Of a stretch of 64,000 bases of DNA, positions 47,101 to 54,949 are shown one piece after another; position 1 is the stretch's first letter; each line of letters opens with the position of its first letter. The position numbers and the translations under genes were made by a program. Source of the stretch: Maritimibacter dapengensis (GTDB taxonomy: Bacteria > Pseudomonadota > Alphaproteobacteria > Rhodobacterales > Rhodobacteraceae). The notes under the pieces were generated by a model, which saw nothing but the letters and a program-made list of their open reading frames with translations, was not told the origin of the DNA and did not search any database. The stretch spans positions 124,001-188,000 of the forward strand of contig NZ_JAHUZE010000001.1 of assembly GCF_019218265.1 (NCBI RefSeq), written 5' to 3'.

Positions 47101-47834
47101 GACACCGGGTCCTTGAGCGAGGCGACGAATATGGGGAGCGGGTTCAACCCGTGGCGCAGAAGCGCGCGGACCATGCGGTTGATCGGGTTCAGACCCGCGC
47201 CCTGCACCAAGGCACGGTAGAAAATCAGGGGCACGACTGGCGCGTCCTCGGTCCACATTTCGCGCGCCGTGGCAAGGTCGGAGACGCCTGCGCCGGGCCA
47301 GTAGACGCCAGCGCGAAGCAGCGGTCTGGCCGGTTCAGGCGTGTCGCCGCCGTCCAGCATGGCGCGAGTGTAGGCGAGGAAATTTGTCGCGTTTTCCGGC
47401 CCGCCTTCAACGAGGTAGGCCCAGAGGGCTGCATAATCCTCATCGGATACAGTGGAGAAGCCTGCGAGGTCGGGGTCCGGTTTGTCGTCACCGGGCAGGA
47501 GCGCGAGCGGGACTCCAGCCTCTGCGCAGCGGGCGGCGTATTGTTCCACGCCGTAGCGCCAGTAGCCGACCCCGCCCAGAACGCGGGCGACCACAAGCCG
47601 TGACCGCGTCGCGCAATTGTCGAGATGCAGGTCCACCGACATTGGATGCGTGAGGTGCGTGAGATTGGCGAGCCGCAATCCGGGGGGCGCGTCCATCTCG
47701 GCGCGGGCTTCGGAGAGTGCGGCCAGTTCGGTGTCCGCGGCCGAGATGAACACGACGTCGGCGGGCGTCTGTGCCAGATCGACCGCGTCCTTTCCATCGT
47801 CGATCGTGCCGGGTGTCGCGGCCAGCAGGTGCAT
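44127..47834 (-). CDS. cobN: Cobaltochelatase subunit CobN
   Basis: A 1235-residue CobN, the large subunit of the aerobic ATP-dependent cobaltochelatase that inserts Co2+ into hydrogenobyrinic acid diamide with CobS and CobT (not in this window). Recognisable are DLVPPHNYLAFYIWLRE, MGKHGNLEWLPGKALALSD, WGTANMRTGGDDIAQ and the YGSKPGAYGAG segment. Start and stop overlap its operon neighbours. Odd point: between DDPF and GNVVVG there are 24 residues, apparently ~11 more than usual, coinciding with a copy of the hairpin-box repeat. Confidence 0.95.
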   Translation of the reverse strand: MHLLAATPGTIDDGKDAVDLAQTPADVVFISAADTELAALSEARAEMDAPPGLRLANLTHLTHPMSVDLHLDNCATRSRLVVARVLGGVGYWRYGVEQYAARCAEAGVPLALLPGDDKPDPDLAGFSTVSDEDYAALWAYLVEGGPENATNFLAYTRAMLDGGDTPEPARPLLRAGVYWPGAGVSDLATAREMWTEDAPVVPLIFYRALVQGAGLNPINRMVRALLRHGLNPLPIFVASLKDPVSTATLEALFSDAAPDVILNCTSFAVGSPHTGDDNPDNPLTMPAANAAPVFQVVLSASSEEVWSEGLTGLSARDIAMNVALPEVDGRVLTRAVSFKGEAFYDDATQCPIATYRAQGNRIDFVAKLAANWAALRRTPTPERKVALVLANYPNKDGRLANGVGLDTPAATVHALNLLWGEGYSVEDIPADSDALMQAIMAGPTNWLTDRAERAGGVTLPLSTYRKHFDALPWEVKERITSRWGQPEDDPFLSGPQIPTPQADAEGGFKLSILTHGNVVVGLQPARGYNIDPTETYHSPDLVPPHNYLAFYIWLREHFGAQAIVHMGKHGNLEWLPGKALALSDTCLPEAVLGPMPHIYPFIVNDPGEGTQAKRRTQAVIIDHLTPPLTRAETYGPLKDLEALVDEYYEAAGVDPRRIAHLRREILTLSSSTGLDADVGMKGEDEETDLAKLDAYLCELKEAQIRDGLHVFGQSPEGRLERDLVQALVRVPRGQGKAGDASLIRALAADFGMPFDPLDCDMAAPWDGPRPASLTGGTWRTAGDTIERLEDFAARLIDGEEVPPGPMSAAVMDEVETTIRPTVAACGPDEGTGLLTALSGQFVAPAPSGAPTRGRLDTLPTGRNFFSVDSRAVPTPTAWALGWKSATLMIDRHLQTHGDWPRTMLVTAWGTANMRTGGDDIAQALALMGVKPTWDAANRRVTGFEIIPATALGRPRVDVTLRVSGFFRDAFPSLIALVDSAARAVQALDEPEADNPAAARARAGEATARVYGSKPGAYGAGLQAMIDERLWEARDDLGDAYLEWGSYAYGAGQEGARDREGLEQRLSQTEAIVQNQDNREHDLLDSDDYYQFEGGAAAAVSKLQGRDATIYHNDHSRPERPLIRTLDDEIGRVIRSRVVNPKWIEGVKRHGYKGAFEMAATLDYLFAFAATTHAVKHHHFDLVYAAFLEDDDTRAFVEEHNAPALAEMEARFREAIERGLWVPKSNSARARLAAGA
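46335..46368 (+). repeat. Hairpin-box-related repeat inside the cobN frame
   Basis: GTGGGTATTTGAGG-ACCGGAAAGGAAG on the plus strand matches the element after dgcN (716-742) at 22 of 27 aligned bases by my count. Here it lies antisense within cobN and is read as FLSGPQIPTPQ. No stop or frameshift results. Confidence 0.55.
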
Positions 47835-48286
47835 CAGGTGAGGTCCTTGACCATGAAGACGGAGCTGCCGTCCTCGACATAATCGCCGAACGCGCCGGAG
47901 CGGGTGAACCCGTGGCGTTCGTAAAGTCGGACGGCTGCGGCGAGTTCGTCGCCGGTTTCGAGGCAGAGGCGCGGGAGCTTTTCGTCGCGCGCCGTGTCCT
48001 CGATCATGCGCAGGAGTGCCGCGCCCACGCCCTTGCCGCGGGCTTCGTCCGTCGTGAACATCGCCTTTACTTCGCCGTAACCGTCCCTGATCGCTAATGC
48101 CCCGACGCCCAGCACCCTGTCGCCTTCGCGCGCGGCAAAAAACCGGATGTCGGGCGCGGCGAGCGCCTTGGTCGGGAGTGCATGGTTGTGCTCGGGCGGG
48201 TAGGTTGCGGCCTGCAACGCCTGCGCTTCGGCAAGAAGCGCGGACGGCTGGGGCTCCAGCGGGTTCGCAGGTTCGACGAGGATCAT
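47834..48286 (-). CDS. GNAT-family N-acetyltransferase
   Basis: A 150-residue single GNAT domain with the acetyl-CoA loop TDEARGKGVGAALLRMIED and a YERHGFTRSGAFGDY C-terminal motif. It overlaps the cobW stop by 4 bp and the cobN start by one base, so it is embedded in the cobalamin operon. Its substrate is unknown; GNATs are not part of the textbook cobalamin pathway. Confidence 0.88.
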   Translation of the reverse strand: MILVEPANPLEPQPSALLAEAQALQAATYPPEHNHALPTKALAAPDIRFFAAREGDRVLGVGALAIRDGYGEVKAMFTTDEARGKGVGAALLRMIEDTARDEKLPRLCLETGDELAAAVRLYERHGFTRSGAFGDYVEDGSSVFMVKDLT

Positions 48287-49356
48287 GCCTTTAACGCGGC
48301 TTCGATGGCCTTGTGGTCCAGTCCGGCCTGACCGATGACGACAAGCCGGGTGGCGCGCGGGTTGGCACCGAACGGCTGGTCGAAATAGGTGTCGACGCGC
48401 GGACCGACCGCCTGAAGCGTCAGACGCATGGGTTTGCCTTCGACGGCCGCAAAGCCCTTGAGCCGCAGGATGTCGTGTTCCCGGATCACGTCGGCGACCT
48501 GTTCGGCGAACGCCTTGGCGTCCTTGATCTCGCCGCGCTCGACCACGAATGTCTCGAAATCGTCGTGATCGTGGTCGTGATGATGGTGATGATCGTGATC
48601 GTCATGGCCGTCGTCATCGTGGTCGTGATGATGGTGGTGCGCCTCGTCGCGCCCGGCCATGTTGGCCTCGGATTCGGCACCCTGCCCAAGCAGTACTTCG
48701 ACCGGGAGCGCGCCCATGCTGGTCTTGACCACATGCACGCCGGGGCGGCTGTCGGAGGTGAGTTTCGCAGTCAGCGCCTCGGCCTCAGCCGGACCGAGAA
48801 GATCGGTCTTGTTCACCACGATCATGTCGGCACAGGCGACCTGGTCGGCGAAAAGCTCGGAGAGCGGGGTTTCGTGGTCGAGGTTTTCGTCCGCCTTGCG
48901 CTGGGCATCGATCGCTTCGAGGTTCGAGGCGAAGACGCCGTCGGACACCGCCTTGCCGTCCACCACCGTGACCACGCCGTCCACCGTCACGCGGGTCGAG
49001 ATTTCCGGCCATTGGAACGCGCGCACCAGCGGTTGCGGAAGCGCGAGGCCCGAGGTTTCGATGACGATGTGGTCCGGCGGTGTTTCGCGGTCGAGCAAGG
49101 CTTCCAACGTCGGAACGAAATCTTCGGCCACGGTGCAGCAGATGCAACCGTTCGACAGTTCCATGATGTCGTCTTCGGAGCAGGTTTCGTCCCCGCAGCC
49201 CTTGAGGATGTCGCCGTCCACCCCGAGATCGCCGAACTCGTTGATGATGAGCGCGATGCGCTTGCCGTTCGCGTTGTCGAGCATGTGGCGGATGAGCGTG
49301 GTCTTGCCGGCTCCGAGGAAGCCGGTGACGACCGTGGCCGGAATTTTGGAACGCAT
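48283..49356 (-). CDS. cobW: CobW-type metallochaperone GTPase with His-rich insert
   Basis: A 357-residue COG0523 GTPase. The P-loop is GFLGAGKTT (residues 12-20), the metal motif is GCICC (C71, C73, C74), and NKTD specifies guanine. Residues 240-264 form a striking His/Asp run with 15 His in 25, likely a metal buffer. CobW is thought to deliver cobalt to the CobN chelatase, which fits the operon. The start at 49356 is preceded by GGAGAATTCCC. It lies 69 bp downstream of the permease gene. Confidence 0.95.
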   Translation of the reverse strand: MRSKIPATVVTGFLGAGKTTLIRHMLDNANGKRIALIINEFGDLGVDGDILKGCGDETCSEDDIMELSNGCICCTVAEDFVPTLEALLDRETPPDHIVIETSGLALPQPLVRAFQWPEISTRVTVDGVVTVVDGKAVSDGVFASNLEAIDAQRKADENLDHETPLSELFADQVACADMIVVNKTDLLGPAEAEALTAKLTSDSRPGVHVVKTSMGALPVEVLLGQGAESEANMAGRDEAHHHHHDHDDDGHDDHDHHHHHDHDHDDFETFVVERGEIKDAKAFAEQVADVIREHDILRLKGFAAVEGKPMRLTLQAVGPRVDTYFDQPFGANPRATRLVVIGQAGLDHKAIEAALKA

Positions 49357-49425
49357 GGGAATTCTCCTAAAACGCAGAGAAGCCGGGGATCGCCCCCCGG
49401 CTTCGAAATAGCGATGTCAGCCGGA

Positions 49426-50094
49426 TCAGGCGTTGAAGAGGCGCGGGGTGAAGATGCCAGCGGCCTTCGCGTCACGCAGCGATTTCGCGGCGGCGAGACA
49501 AGCCAGATCCACCAGCGGTTCGATCAGGACGACCAGCATATAGGCCGAGCCGAACGCCATGACCGATGACGCGGCGCCGAAGCCCTGGCCGTAGATTGCC
49601 CAGAACGCGACCCAGGCGACCACGCCGCCCTGATAGGCGGTGGAAAGCTTGAGCGTCTGGCCATAGGTCAGATCGACATAAGCGGTCTTGGGGGCGATGA
49701 TCGTTTTTGCCAGCGCCATCATCGCGAAGAGCGGGACTAGGAGCGTGGTCAGGTTCGCGCCGTACTGCGGAAGATCGGTGGGGGCGAACAGCATGCCTTG
49801 TGCCAGAAGTGCAAGGGCGAGACCGATGGCGGCAGGGGCGGCGCCCAGCATCAGAAACAGCGTCGAGCCGAGGATGAAATGCACTTCAGACACGCCGACC
49901 GAGAAATGCGGCAGCACTTGAAAGAAGACGAAAGCACCGGCGGTCGCGATGCCGGAGCGCAGTGCGAGCGTGGCGATGCCCGAGGTCTTCACCATGTCCC
50001 AAGCGGTTTTCGCGGCGTAGCCCGCAGCGGCGGCACCCGTGCCGTAGGACAGGGTGATTTTAGCAGCATCCATGATGCCCGGTTCGATATGCAT
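49426..50094 (-). CDS. CbiM-like energy-coupling-factor cobalt permease
   Basis: A 222-residue membrane protein with about six helices. Its exact start MHIEPGIMDAAKI fits CbiM/NikM proteins, where the free N-terminal Met-His group binds Co2+ or Ni2+. It is the first gene after the cobalamin riboswitch, so cobalt uptake is the likely role. No CbiN, CbiQ or CbiO partners are nearby, so it either uses distant ones or works alone. AAAGGGACAAG precedes the ATG at 50094. Confidence 0.82.
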   Translation of the reverse strand: MHIEPGIMDAAKITLSYGTGAAAAGYAAKTAWDMVKTSGIATLALRSGIATAGAFVFFQVLPHFSVGVSEVHFILGSTLFLMLGAAPAAIGLALALLAQGMLFAPTDLPQYGANLTTLLVPLFAMMALAKTIIAPKTAYVDLTYGQTLKLSTAYQGGVVAWVAFWAIYGQGFGAASSVMAFGSAYMLVVLIEPLVDLACLAAAKSLRDAKAAGIFTPRLFNA

Positions 50095-50113
50095 GTGTCT
50101 TGTCCCTTTGTTG

Positions 50114-50130
50114 CCCGTCTCCCCGACGGG
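50114..50130 (-). promoter_or_regulatory. Hairpin between riboswitch and permease start
   Basis: Stem CCCGTC (50114-50119) with GACGGG (50125-50130), 5-nt loop. No U-run follows; the ribosome-binding site AAAGGGA comes directly after on the minus strand. It may be the expression platform that controls translation rather than termination. Confidence 0.45.
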
Positions 50131-50145
50131 TGGGTGTGTCGTTCA

Positions 50146-50340
50146 CATGGCAGGTCTCCTGGCTCTGCGGCTCGACGCGCCCGACCACCTTCCCGGGGGT
50201 TGCCCCAGTGGTATCCGGCGGGCGCTCGCCGCGTCACAGTCGCGGGGGCGGCTGCGGCTGAAGGCTCCGGTTTGGATCACCTCTCCGCATTCCCTATTCT
50301 CCCTCAGCGCTTGGCGCTGGTGCGGGAACCATGCCCACCA
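50146..50340 (-). promoter_or_regulatory. Cobalamin (AdoCbl) riboswitch
   Basis: On the minus strand the B12 box AGCCAGGAGACCTGCC is present at 50149-50164. Upstream are the other conserved parts: GGTTCCCGCA, GGGAATGCGG, CCCCCGCGACTGTGACGCGG and CACTGGGG-CGGGAAGGTGG. The closing helix can form between CATGG near 50330-50335 and CCATG near 50146-50150. It should shut the cobalt permease-cobW-cobN operon when adenosylcobalamin is abundant. Confidence 0.92.
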
Positions 50341-50394
50341 TCTTTCGCGCGGTCGAGGCGGGCGGGTCAAGATGGATTGCGACATTCCGAACGC

Positions 50395-50766
50395 TCAGCC
50401 CGACGCGAAACCCAGATTCTTCCTGTTTTCGGGGGTGTCCTCATGAACGGCCCAGAGCGTCAGGTGGTGGTCCATGACCTCGGCGCGCCAGAGTGCCGGT
50501 CCGTCGAGCCGCGAGTCGTCCGAAACCGAATAGCCGCGCATCACGGCATGGCTGCCGCTCACACGGAACTCCTCGAACACGTTTCTGTAGCCGGGAAAGT
50601 CGCGGAAGAACCCGCGCCAGGCCGCGACGACCGCTTCGCGCCCGTCGACGATCTGCCCCGCCGGGTCGATGAACCTGTGCTCCGGCGCGATGAGGCCCGA
50701 TAACCGCTCGATATCGGCACGCGTGATCGCATCGTTGAAGGCTCTGACGGTTGATTCTACGTCCAT
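50395..50766 (-). CDS. SnoaL-like / NTF2-fold protein
   Basis: A 123-residue alpha+beta-barrel protein: DVESTVRAFNDAITRAD at the start, then APEHRFIDPAGQIVDGREAV and a late HHLTLWAVHED. This is the nuclear-transport-factor-2-like pattern, which covers small isomerases, hydrolases and binding proteins. Substrate unknown. It lies just upstream of the riboswitch on the same strand but is unlikely to be under its control. Divergent from smc. Confidence 0.8.
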   Translation of the reverse strand: MDVESTVRAFNDAITRADIERLSGLIAPEHRFIDPAGQIVDGREAVVAAWRGFFRDFPGYRNVFEEFRVSGSHAVMRGYSVSDDSRLDGPALWRAEVMDHHLTLWAVHEDTPENRKNLGFASG

Positions 50767-50919
50767 CTTGCGAGCGTATCACGATAGCCTGTGTCAGGAT
50801 TGCGACAATATCTTGTGGATAAGTCGCGGGGACCCGCCATATCGTGTTTCCGATGATTGACTCATGCGGGGCGGAGCCGGATCATCGCGGGAATTGGAAT
50901 CAATCCGAGCAGACAGACA

Positions 50920-53900
50920 TTGCGTTTCAATCGCCTCAAGCTGAACGGCTTTAAGAGCTTCGTGGACCCGACCGATCTGGTGATCGCGGACGGGCTGACG
51001 GGGGTCGTGGGGCCAAACGGGTGTGGCAAGTCGAACCTGCTCGAAGCGCTGCGCTGGGTGATGGGCGAGAATCGCGCCAAGGCGATGCGCGGCGCCGGGA
51101 TGGAGGACGTGATCTTCGCGGGCACATCCGGCCGGGGCGCGCGCAATTTTGCAGAAGTCATCATCCAGATCGACAATTCCGAACGCCTCGCCCCGTCCGG
51201 GTTCAACGACAGCGATATCCTTGAGATCGTCCGCCGGATCACGCGGGATGCCGGGAGCGCCTACAAGGTCAACGGCAAGGACGTGCGGGCACGTGACGTG
51301 CAGATGCTGTTCGCGGATGCCTCGACCGGGGCACACTCGCCCGCGCTCGTCCGTCAGGGCCAGATCGCGGAACTCATCAACGCCAAGCCCAAGAACCGGC
51401 GTCGCATCCTTGAAGAGGCGGCGGGGATTTCCGGTCTCTACCAACGTCGTCACGAAGCGGAGTTGAAGCTCAGGGCGACCGAGACGAACCTTGAGCGCGT
51501 CGATGACGTGATCGAGCAACTAGCCAGCCAGTTGAGCCAGCTTGCACGCCAAGCCAAACAGGCGCAGCGATACCGCGACATCGGTGAGCAGCTTCGCAAG
51601 TCTGAGGGCATGTTGCTCTATCGCCGTTGGAAAGAGGCGGACGAGGCGCGGCTCGCGGCCTCCGAGACGCTGACCGAGAGGGTCAAGGCGGCGGCGCAGG
51701 CCGAGGGTGCCGCGCGCGCGGCCACGAAGGCGCGCGGCGAGGCCGAGGACAAGCTTCCGCCCCTTCGTGAGGAAGAGGCAATTGCGGCGGCGGTTCTGCA
51801 ACGGCTTCAGGTGTCGCGGGACCAGTTGGAAGAGCAGGAAACGCAGGCGGTTCAGCGGATCGAAACCCTGACGCGCCGGATCGAACAACTCACCAATGAC
51901 GCCGAGCGCGAAGAGGCGCTGAACCGGGATGCGGGCGAGACGATCGAACGGCTCGAATGGGAGCGCACCGAACTCGCCAAGGCATCGGAGGGGCAGGACG
52001 AACGGCTTGAGGAAGCGTCCGAAGCTGCGCGGGATGCGAAACGGGTTTTGGGCGAGCGCGAGGACGCTTTGAGCCAGTTGACCGAAGACGTGGCGCGGCT
52101 TGCCGCCCGGCACCAGTCGGCGCACCGGCTATTGGACGACAGCAAGACGACGCTCGACAAGTCTGAGGGCGAGGCCGTACGTGCGCGGGAGGCGGTGACG
52201 ACCGCCAAGGCGGCGCTGGATGCCGCGAAACTCGCGTTTTCGGAAGCGGATTACGCGCAGAAACAAGCTTCTGAAGCGGCAGAAGCGGCCGAGGCTGCGC
52301 TTGTCGCCGCCGATGAAGCGCGCGGCACGGCACAGGGCCGCGAGGCCGACGCGCGGGCCGAGCGGTCGGAAGCCGAGGGCGAGGTCAATGCGCTCCGGGC
52401 CGAGGTCATGGCGCTCGCCAAGCTGCTCGAACGAGACACGGCCGAGGGCGGGCAGGTGCTCGACCTCGTGAAGGTCGAAAAGGGGTACGAGGCCGCGTTG
52501 GGTGCCGCGCTCGCCGACGATCTTCGCGCCCCTGCAAGCGATTCCGAGGGCGTGTCGGGCTGGCGGTCGCTACCGGCCTATGATGAGGCGCAGGCCCTTC
52601 CGGGTGGGGCGCGGCCCCTGACCGACGTGGTCAAGGTGCCCGATGTGCTGGCCCGTCGCATGAGCCAGGTCGGGCTGGTCGATGCGAGCGATGCGCGCTT
52701 GATGCAGCCGCTCCTCAAGCCCGGTCAGCGGCTCGTCACCACCGAGGGAGACCTGTGGCGCTGGGATGGGTACCGGGTGGCGGCCGAGGATGCGCCTTCT
52801 GCCGCAGCCCTTCGCCTGCAGCAGCTCAACCGACTTGAGGAACTAAAACACGATTTCGAGCGGGCTCAGGCGCGGGCCGACGGTGCCATGCAGGCGCATG
52901 AAGCGCTCCGCGCGGAACTCGTCCGTCTGACCGAGGAAGACAAGGCCGCGCGTGAAAAGCGCCGCGATGCCGACCGCGCCGTGGCCGAAGCGAACCGCGC
53001 TCTTTCCCGCTCCGAGGCCGATCGCAACATTTCGGAAGGCAAGCTCGAAAACCTCGGGCTTGCTGTGACCCGGCACGAAGACGAGGCGCGCGATGCGCGT
53101 GGGCGGCTGAAGGAAGCCGAGAAAGCGGTCGCCGACCTCCCGGATCTCGCCGAGGCGCGGGGCGAAGTGGAGGACACCAAGCTCACCGTCGAAGCCGCCC
53201 GCATGACGATGATGGCCAAACGGTCGGCCCATGACGAGTTGCGGCGCGAGGGCGAGGCGCGGGTGAAACGGTCGCAGGAAGTGACCAAGGAAATCTCGGG
53301 TTGGAAACACCGGCTGGAAACCGCAGGTAAGCGGATCGCGGAATTGGGCGAGCGTCGGGAGGCGACCGAAGTCGAACTCAAAGACGCCAAGGCTGCGCCG
53401 GAAGAGCTTGCCGCGAAACGCGACGAGCTTGCGCGGCAGATCAGCGAATCCGAGGCGCGCCGGGCCAAGGCGCAGGACGCGCTGTCGAGCGCCGAGGCGA
53501 CGTTGCGCGAAACCCAGATCGCTGAACGCGAAGGTGAGCGCCTTGCCGGTGAAGCGCGTGAAGCGCGGGCACGCGCCGAAGCGCGGCTGGATGCGGCGAA
53601 GGAAACGGTGACGCTGGCAGCGGAACGGATTCGCGATGACATGGAAACCACCCCGGAAACGCTGCTCGAAAACCTTGACGTGACGCCCGACCAGATGCCG
53701 GCATCGGAAACGATCGAACACGATGTGAACCGGCTCAAACGTCAGCGCGACGCGCTGGGCGCTGTGAACCTGCGGGCGGAAGAGGACGCGAAAGAGGTGC
53801 AGGAAGAGCACGACACGCTCGTGGCCGAAAAGTCCGACCTTGAAGAAGCCATCGGCAAACTGCGCCACGGGATCAACGCGTTGAACCGCGAGGGGCGCGA

Positions 53901-54375
53901 GCGGCTTCTGACCGCGTTCGAGCAGGTGAACGAGAATTTCGGCACCCTGTTCACGCACCTGTTCGGCGGCGGCGAGGCCAATCTGGTTCTGGTCGAGAGC
54001 GACGACCCGCTCGAGGCCGGGCTGGAGATCATGTGTCAGCCACCGGGCAAGAAGCTGTCGACCCTGTCGCTTCTGTCGGGGGGCGAACAGACCCTTACCG
54101 CGCTCGCTTTGATCTTTGCAGTGTTCCTTGCCAACCCGGCCCCGATCTGTGTGCTCGACGAGGTCGACGCGCCGCTTGACGACGCGAACGTGACCCGGTT
54201 CTGCGATCTGCTGGACGAGATGACGCGCCGCACCGACACGCGCTTCCTTATCATCACGCACCACGCCGTCACCATGTCGCGGATGGATCGGCTGTTCGGG
54301 GTCACGATGCAGGAACAGGGCGTCAGCCAGCTGGTCAGCGTCGATCTTAAAAAAGCCGAACAGATGGTCGCCTGA
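50920..54375 (+). CDS. smc: Chromosome segregation protein SMC
   Basis: A 1151-residue SMC ATPase. The N-terminal head has FNRLKLNGFKSFVD and Walker A GPNGCGKSN (residues 31-39); two long coiled-coil arms surround a hinge; the C-terminal head has the signature LSLLSGGEQTLTAL and Walker B VLDEVDAPLDDANV. With ScpA/ScpB (not here) it organises and segregates the chromosome. The usual SMC N-terminus corresponds to the TTG at 50920; the frame from ATG 50857 adds 21 residues without homology. Confidence 0.95.
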   Translation: MRFNRLKLNGFKSFVDPTDLVIADGLTGVVGPNGCGKSNLLEALRWVMGENRAKAMRGAGMEDVIFAGTSGRGARNFAEVIIQIDNSERLAPSGFNDSDILEIVRRITRDAGSAYKVNGKDVRARDVQMLFADASTGAHSPALVRQGQIAELINAKPKNRRRILEEAAGISGLYQRRHEAELKLRATETNLERVDDVIEQLASQLSQLARQAKQAQRYRDIGEQLRKSEGMLLYRRWKEADEARLAASETLTERVKAAAQAEGAARAATKARGEAEDKLPPLREEEAIAAAVLQRLQVSRDQLEEQETQAVQRIETLTRRIEQLTNDAEREEALNRDAGETIERLEWERTELAKASEGQDERLEEASEAARDAKRVLGEREDALSQLTEDVARLAARHQSAHRLLDDSKTTLDKSEGEAVRAREAVTTAKAALDAAKLAFSEADYAQKQASEAAEAAEAALVAADEARGTAQGREADARAERSEAEGEVNALRAEVMALAKLLERDTAEGGQVLDLVKVEKGYEAALGAALADDLRAPASDSEGVSGWRSLPAYDEAQALPGGARPLTDVVKVPDVLARRMSQVGLVDASDARLMQPLLKPGQRLVTTEGDLWRWDGYRVAAEDAPSAAALRLQQLNRLEELKHDFERAQARADGAMQAHEALRAELVRLTEEDKAAREKRRDADRAVAEANRALSRSEADRNISEGKLENLGLAVTRHEDEARDARGRLKEAEKAVADLPDLAEARGEVEDTKLTVEAARMTMMAKRSAHDELRREGEARVKRSQEVTKEISGWKHRLETAGKRIAELGERREATEVELKDAKAAPEELAAKRDELARQISESEARRAKAQDALSSAEATLRETQIAEREGERLAGEAREARARAEARLDAAKETVTLAAERIRDDMETTPETLLENLDVTPDQMPASETIEHDVNRLKRQRDALGAVNLRAEEDAKEVQEEHDTLVAEKSDLEEAIGKLRHGINALNREGRERLLTAFEQVNENFGTLFTHLFGGGEANLVLVESDDPLEAGLEIMCQPPGKKLSTLSLLSGGEQTLTALALIFAVFLANPAPICVLDEVDAPLDDANVTRFCDLLDEMTRRTDTRFLIITHHAVTMSRMDRLFGVTMQEQGVSQLVSVDLKKAEQMVA

Positions 54376-54402
54376 TCGGGTTTGCCGTCGCTGCGATTTT
54401 CC

Positions 54403-54418
54403 GTAAGCTGCTGTTAAC
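54403..54418. promoter_or_regulatory. Near-consensus CtrA-type site
   Basis: GTAA-N7-TTAAC, one mismatch from TTAA-N7-TTAAC, 16 bp before the ATG of the exported YbjN-type protein. Weaker than the site at 42882. Confidence 0.35.
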
Positions 54419-54434
54419 AGTCAGGGAGATCGCA

Positions 54435-54926
54435 ATGTTCATTCGCTCAATCCTCGTTACCATGCTGGTCATATTTGTCGGGCCGGCACTGGCGCAGTCG
54501 CAAAAAACCGCTTTGACTGCGGCGAAGGTGATCGCTTCCGATCCTCAAAGCTTCGTGGATTACTTCGAGGAGAGTGGGTATCCGGCCCGGCTGACCGAGG
54601 ACAGCGTGGGTGATCCGCTGGTCGAGTATCGCGTAGATGGCGAGAAGCTCAGCCTGTTTTTTTATGATTGCACCGACAATGCGGATTGTCAGGCGGTGCA
54701 GTTCTATTCCGGGTATCGGACCGAAGGATCTGTCGATCTCGAATTGCTGAATGCTTGGAATTCCGACCGCCGTTTCATCCGCGCTTACCTCACCGAAGAC
54801 GATGTGGCCCGGATCGAAATGGACATTGCGACCTCGATTGACGGGCTCACGCACCGGGATTTCGACGCGCTCGTCGAATTGTGGACAGACAGCATCGTGC
54901 TGTTCGAAGACCACATCAACTGGTGA
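54435..54926 (+). CDS. Exported YbjN-domain protein
   Basis: A 163-residue protein with a signal peptide (cleavage after GPALAQ) and a YbjN-like fold: DPLVEYRVDGEKLSLFFYDC, then LLNAWNSDRRFIRAYL. The Cys pair in DCTDNADC may form a disulfide. YbjN proteins relate to type III chaperone folds and sensory functions; the specific role is unknown. It follows smc by 60 bp but is probably under its own promoter. Confidence 0.8.
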   Translation: MFIRSILVTMLVIFVGPALAQSQKTALTAAKVIASDPQSFVDYFEESGYPARLTEDSVGDPLVEYRVDGEKLSLFFYDCTDNADCQAVQFYSGYRTEGSVDLELLNAWNSDRRFIRAYLTEDDVARIEMDIATSIDGLTHRDFDALVELWTDSIVLFEDHINW

Positions 54927-54949
54927 TCCGGGGGTCGTTGAAAGGCGGG

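Noticed and set aside
48313-49569. 418-residue plus-strand frame with a Val/Met-rich run
   Set aside because: Antisense to cobW; the Val/Met run is the complement of the His/Asp codons.
50857-50919. 21-residue N-terminal extension of SMC from ATG 50857
   Set aside because: SMC proteins begin at the FNRLKLNGFKSF segment; the TTG at 50920 gives the standard end and length.
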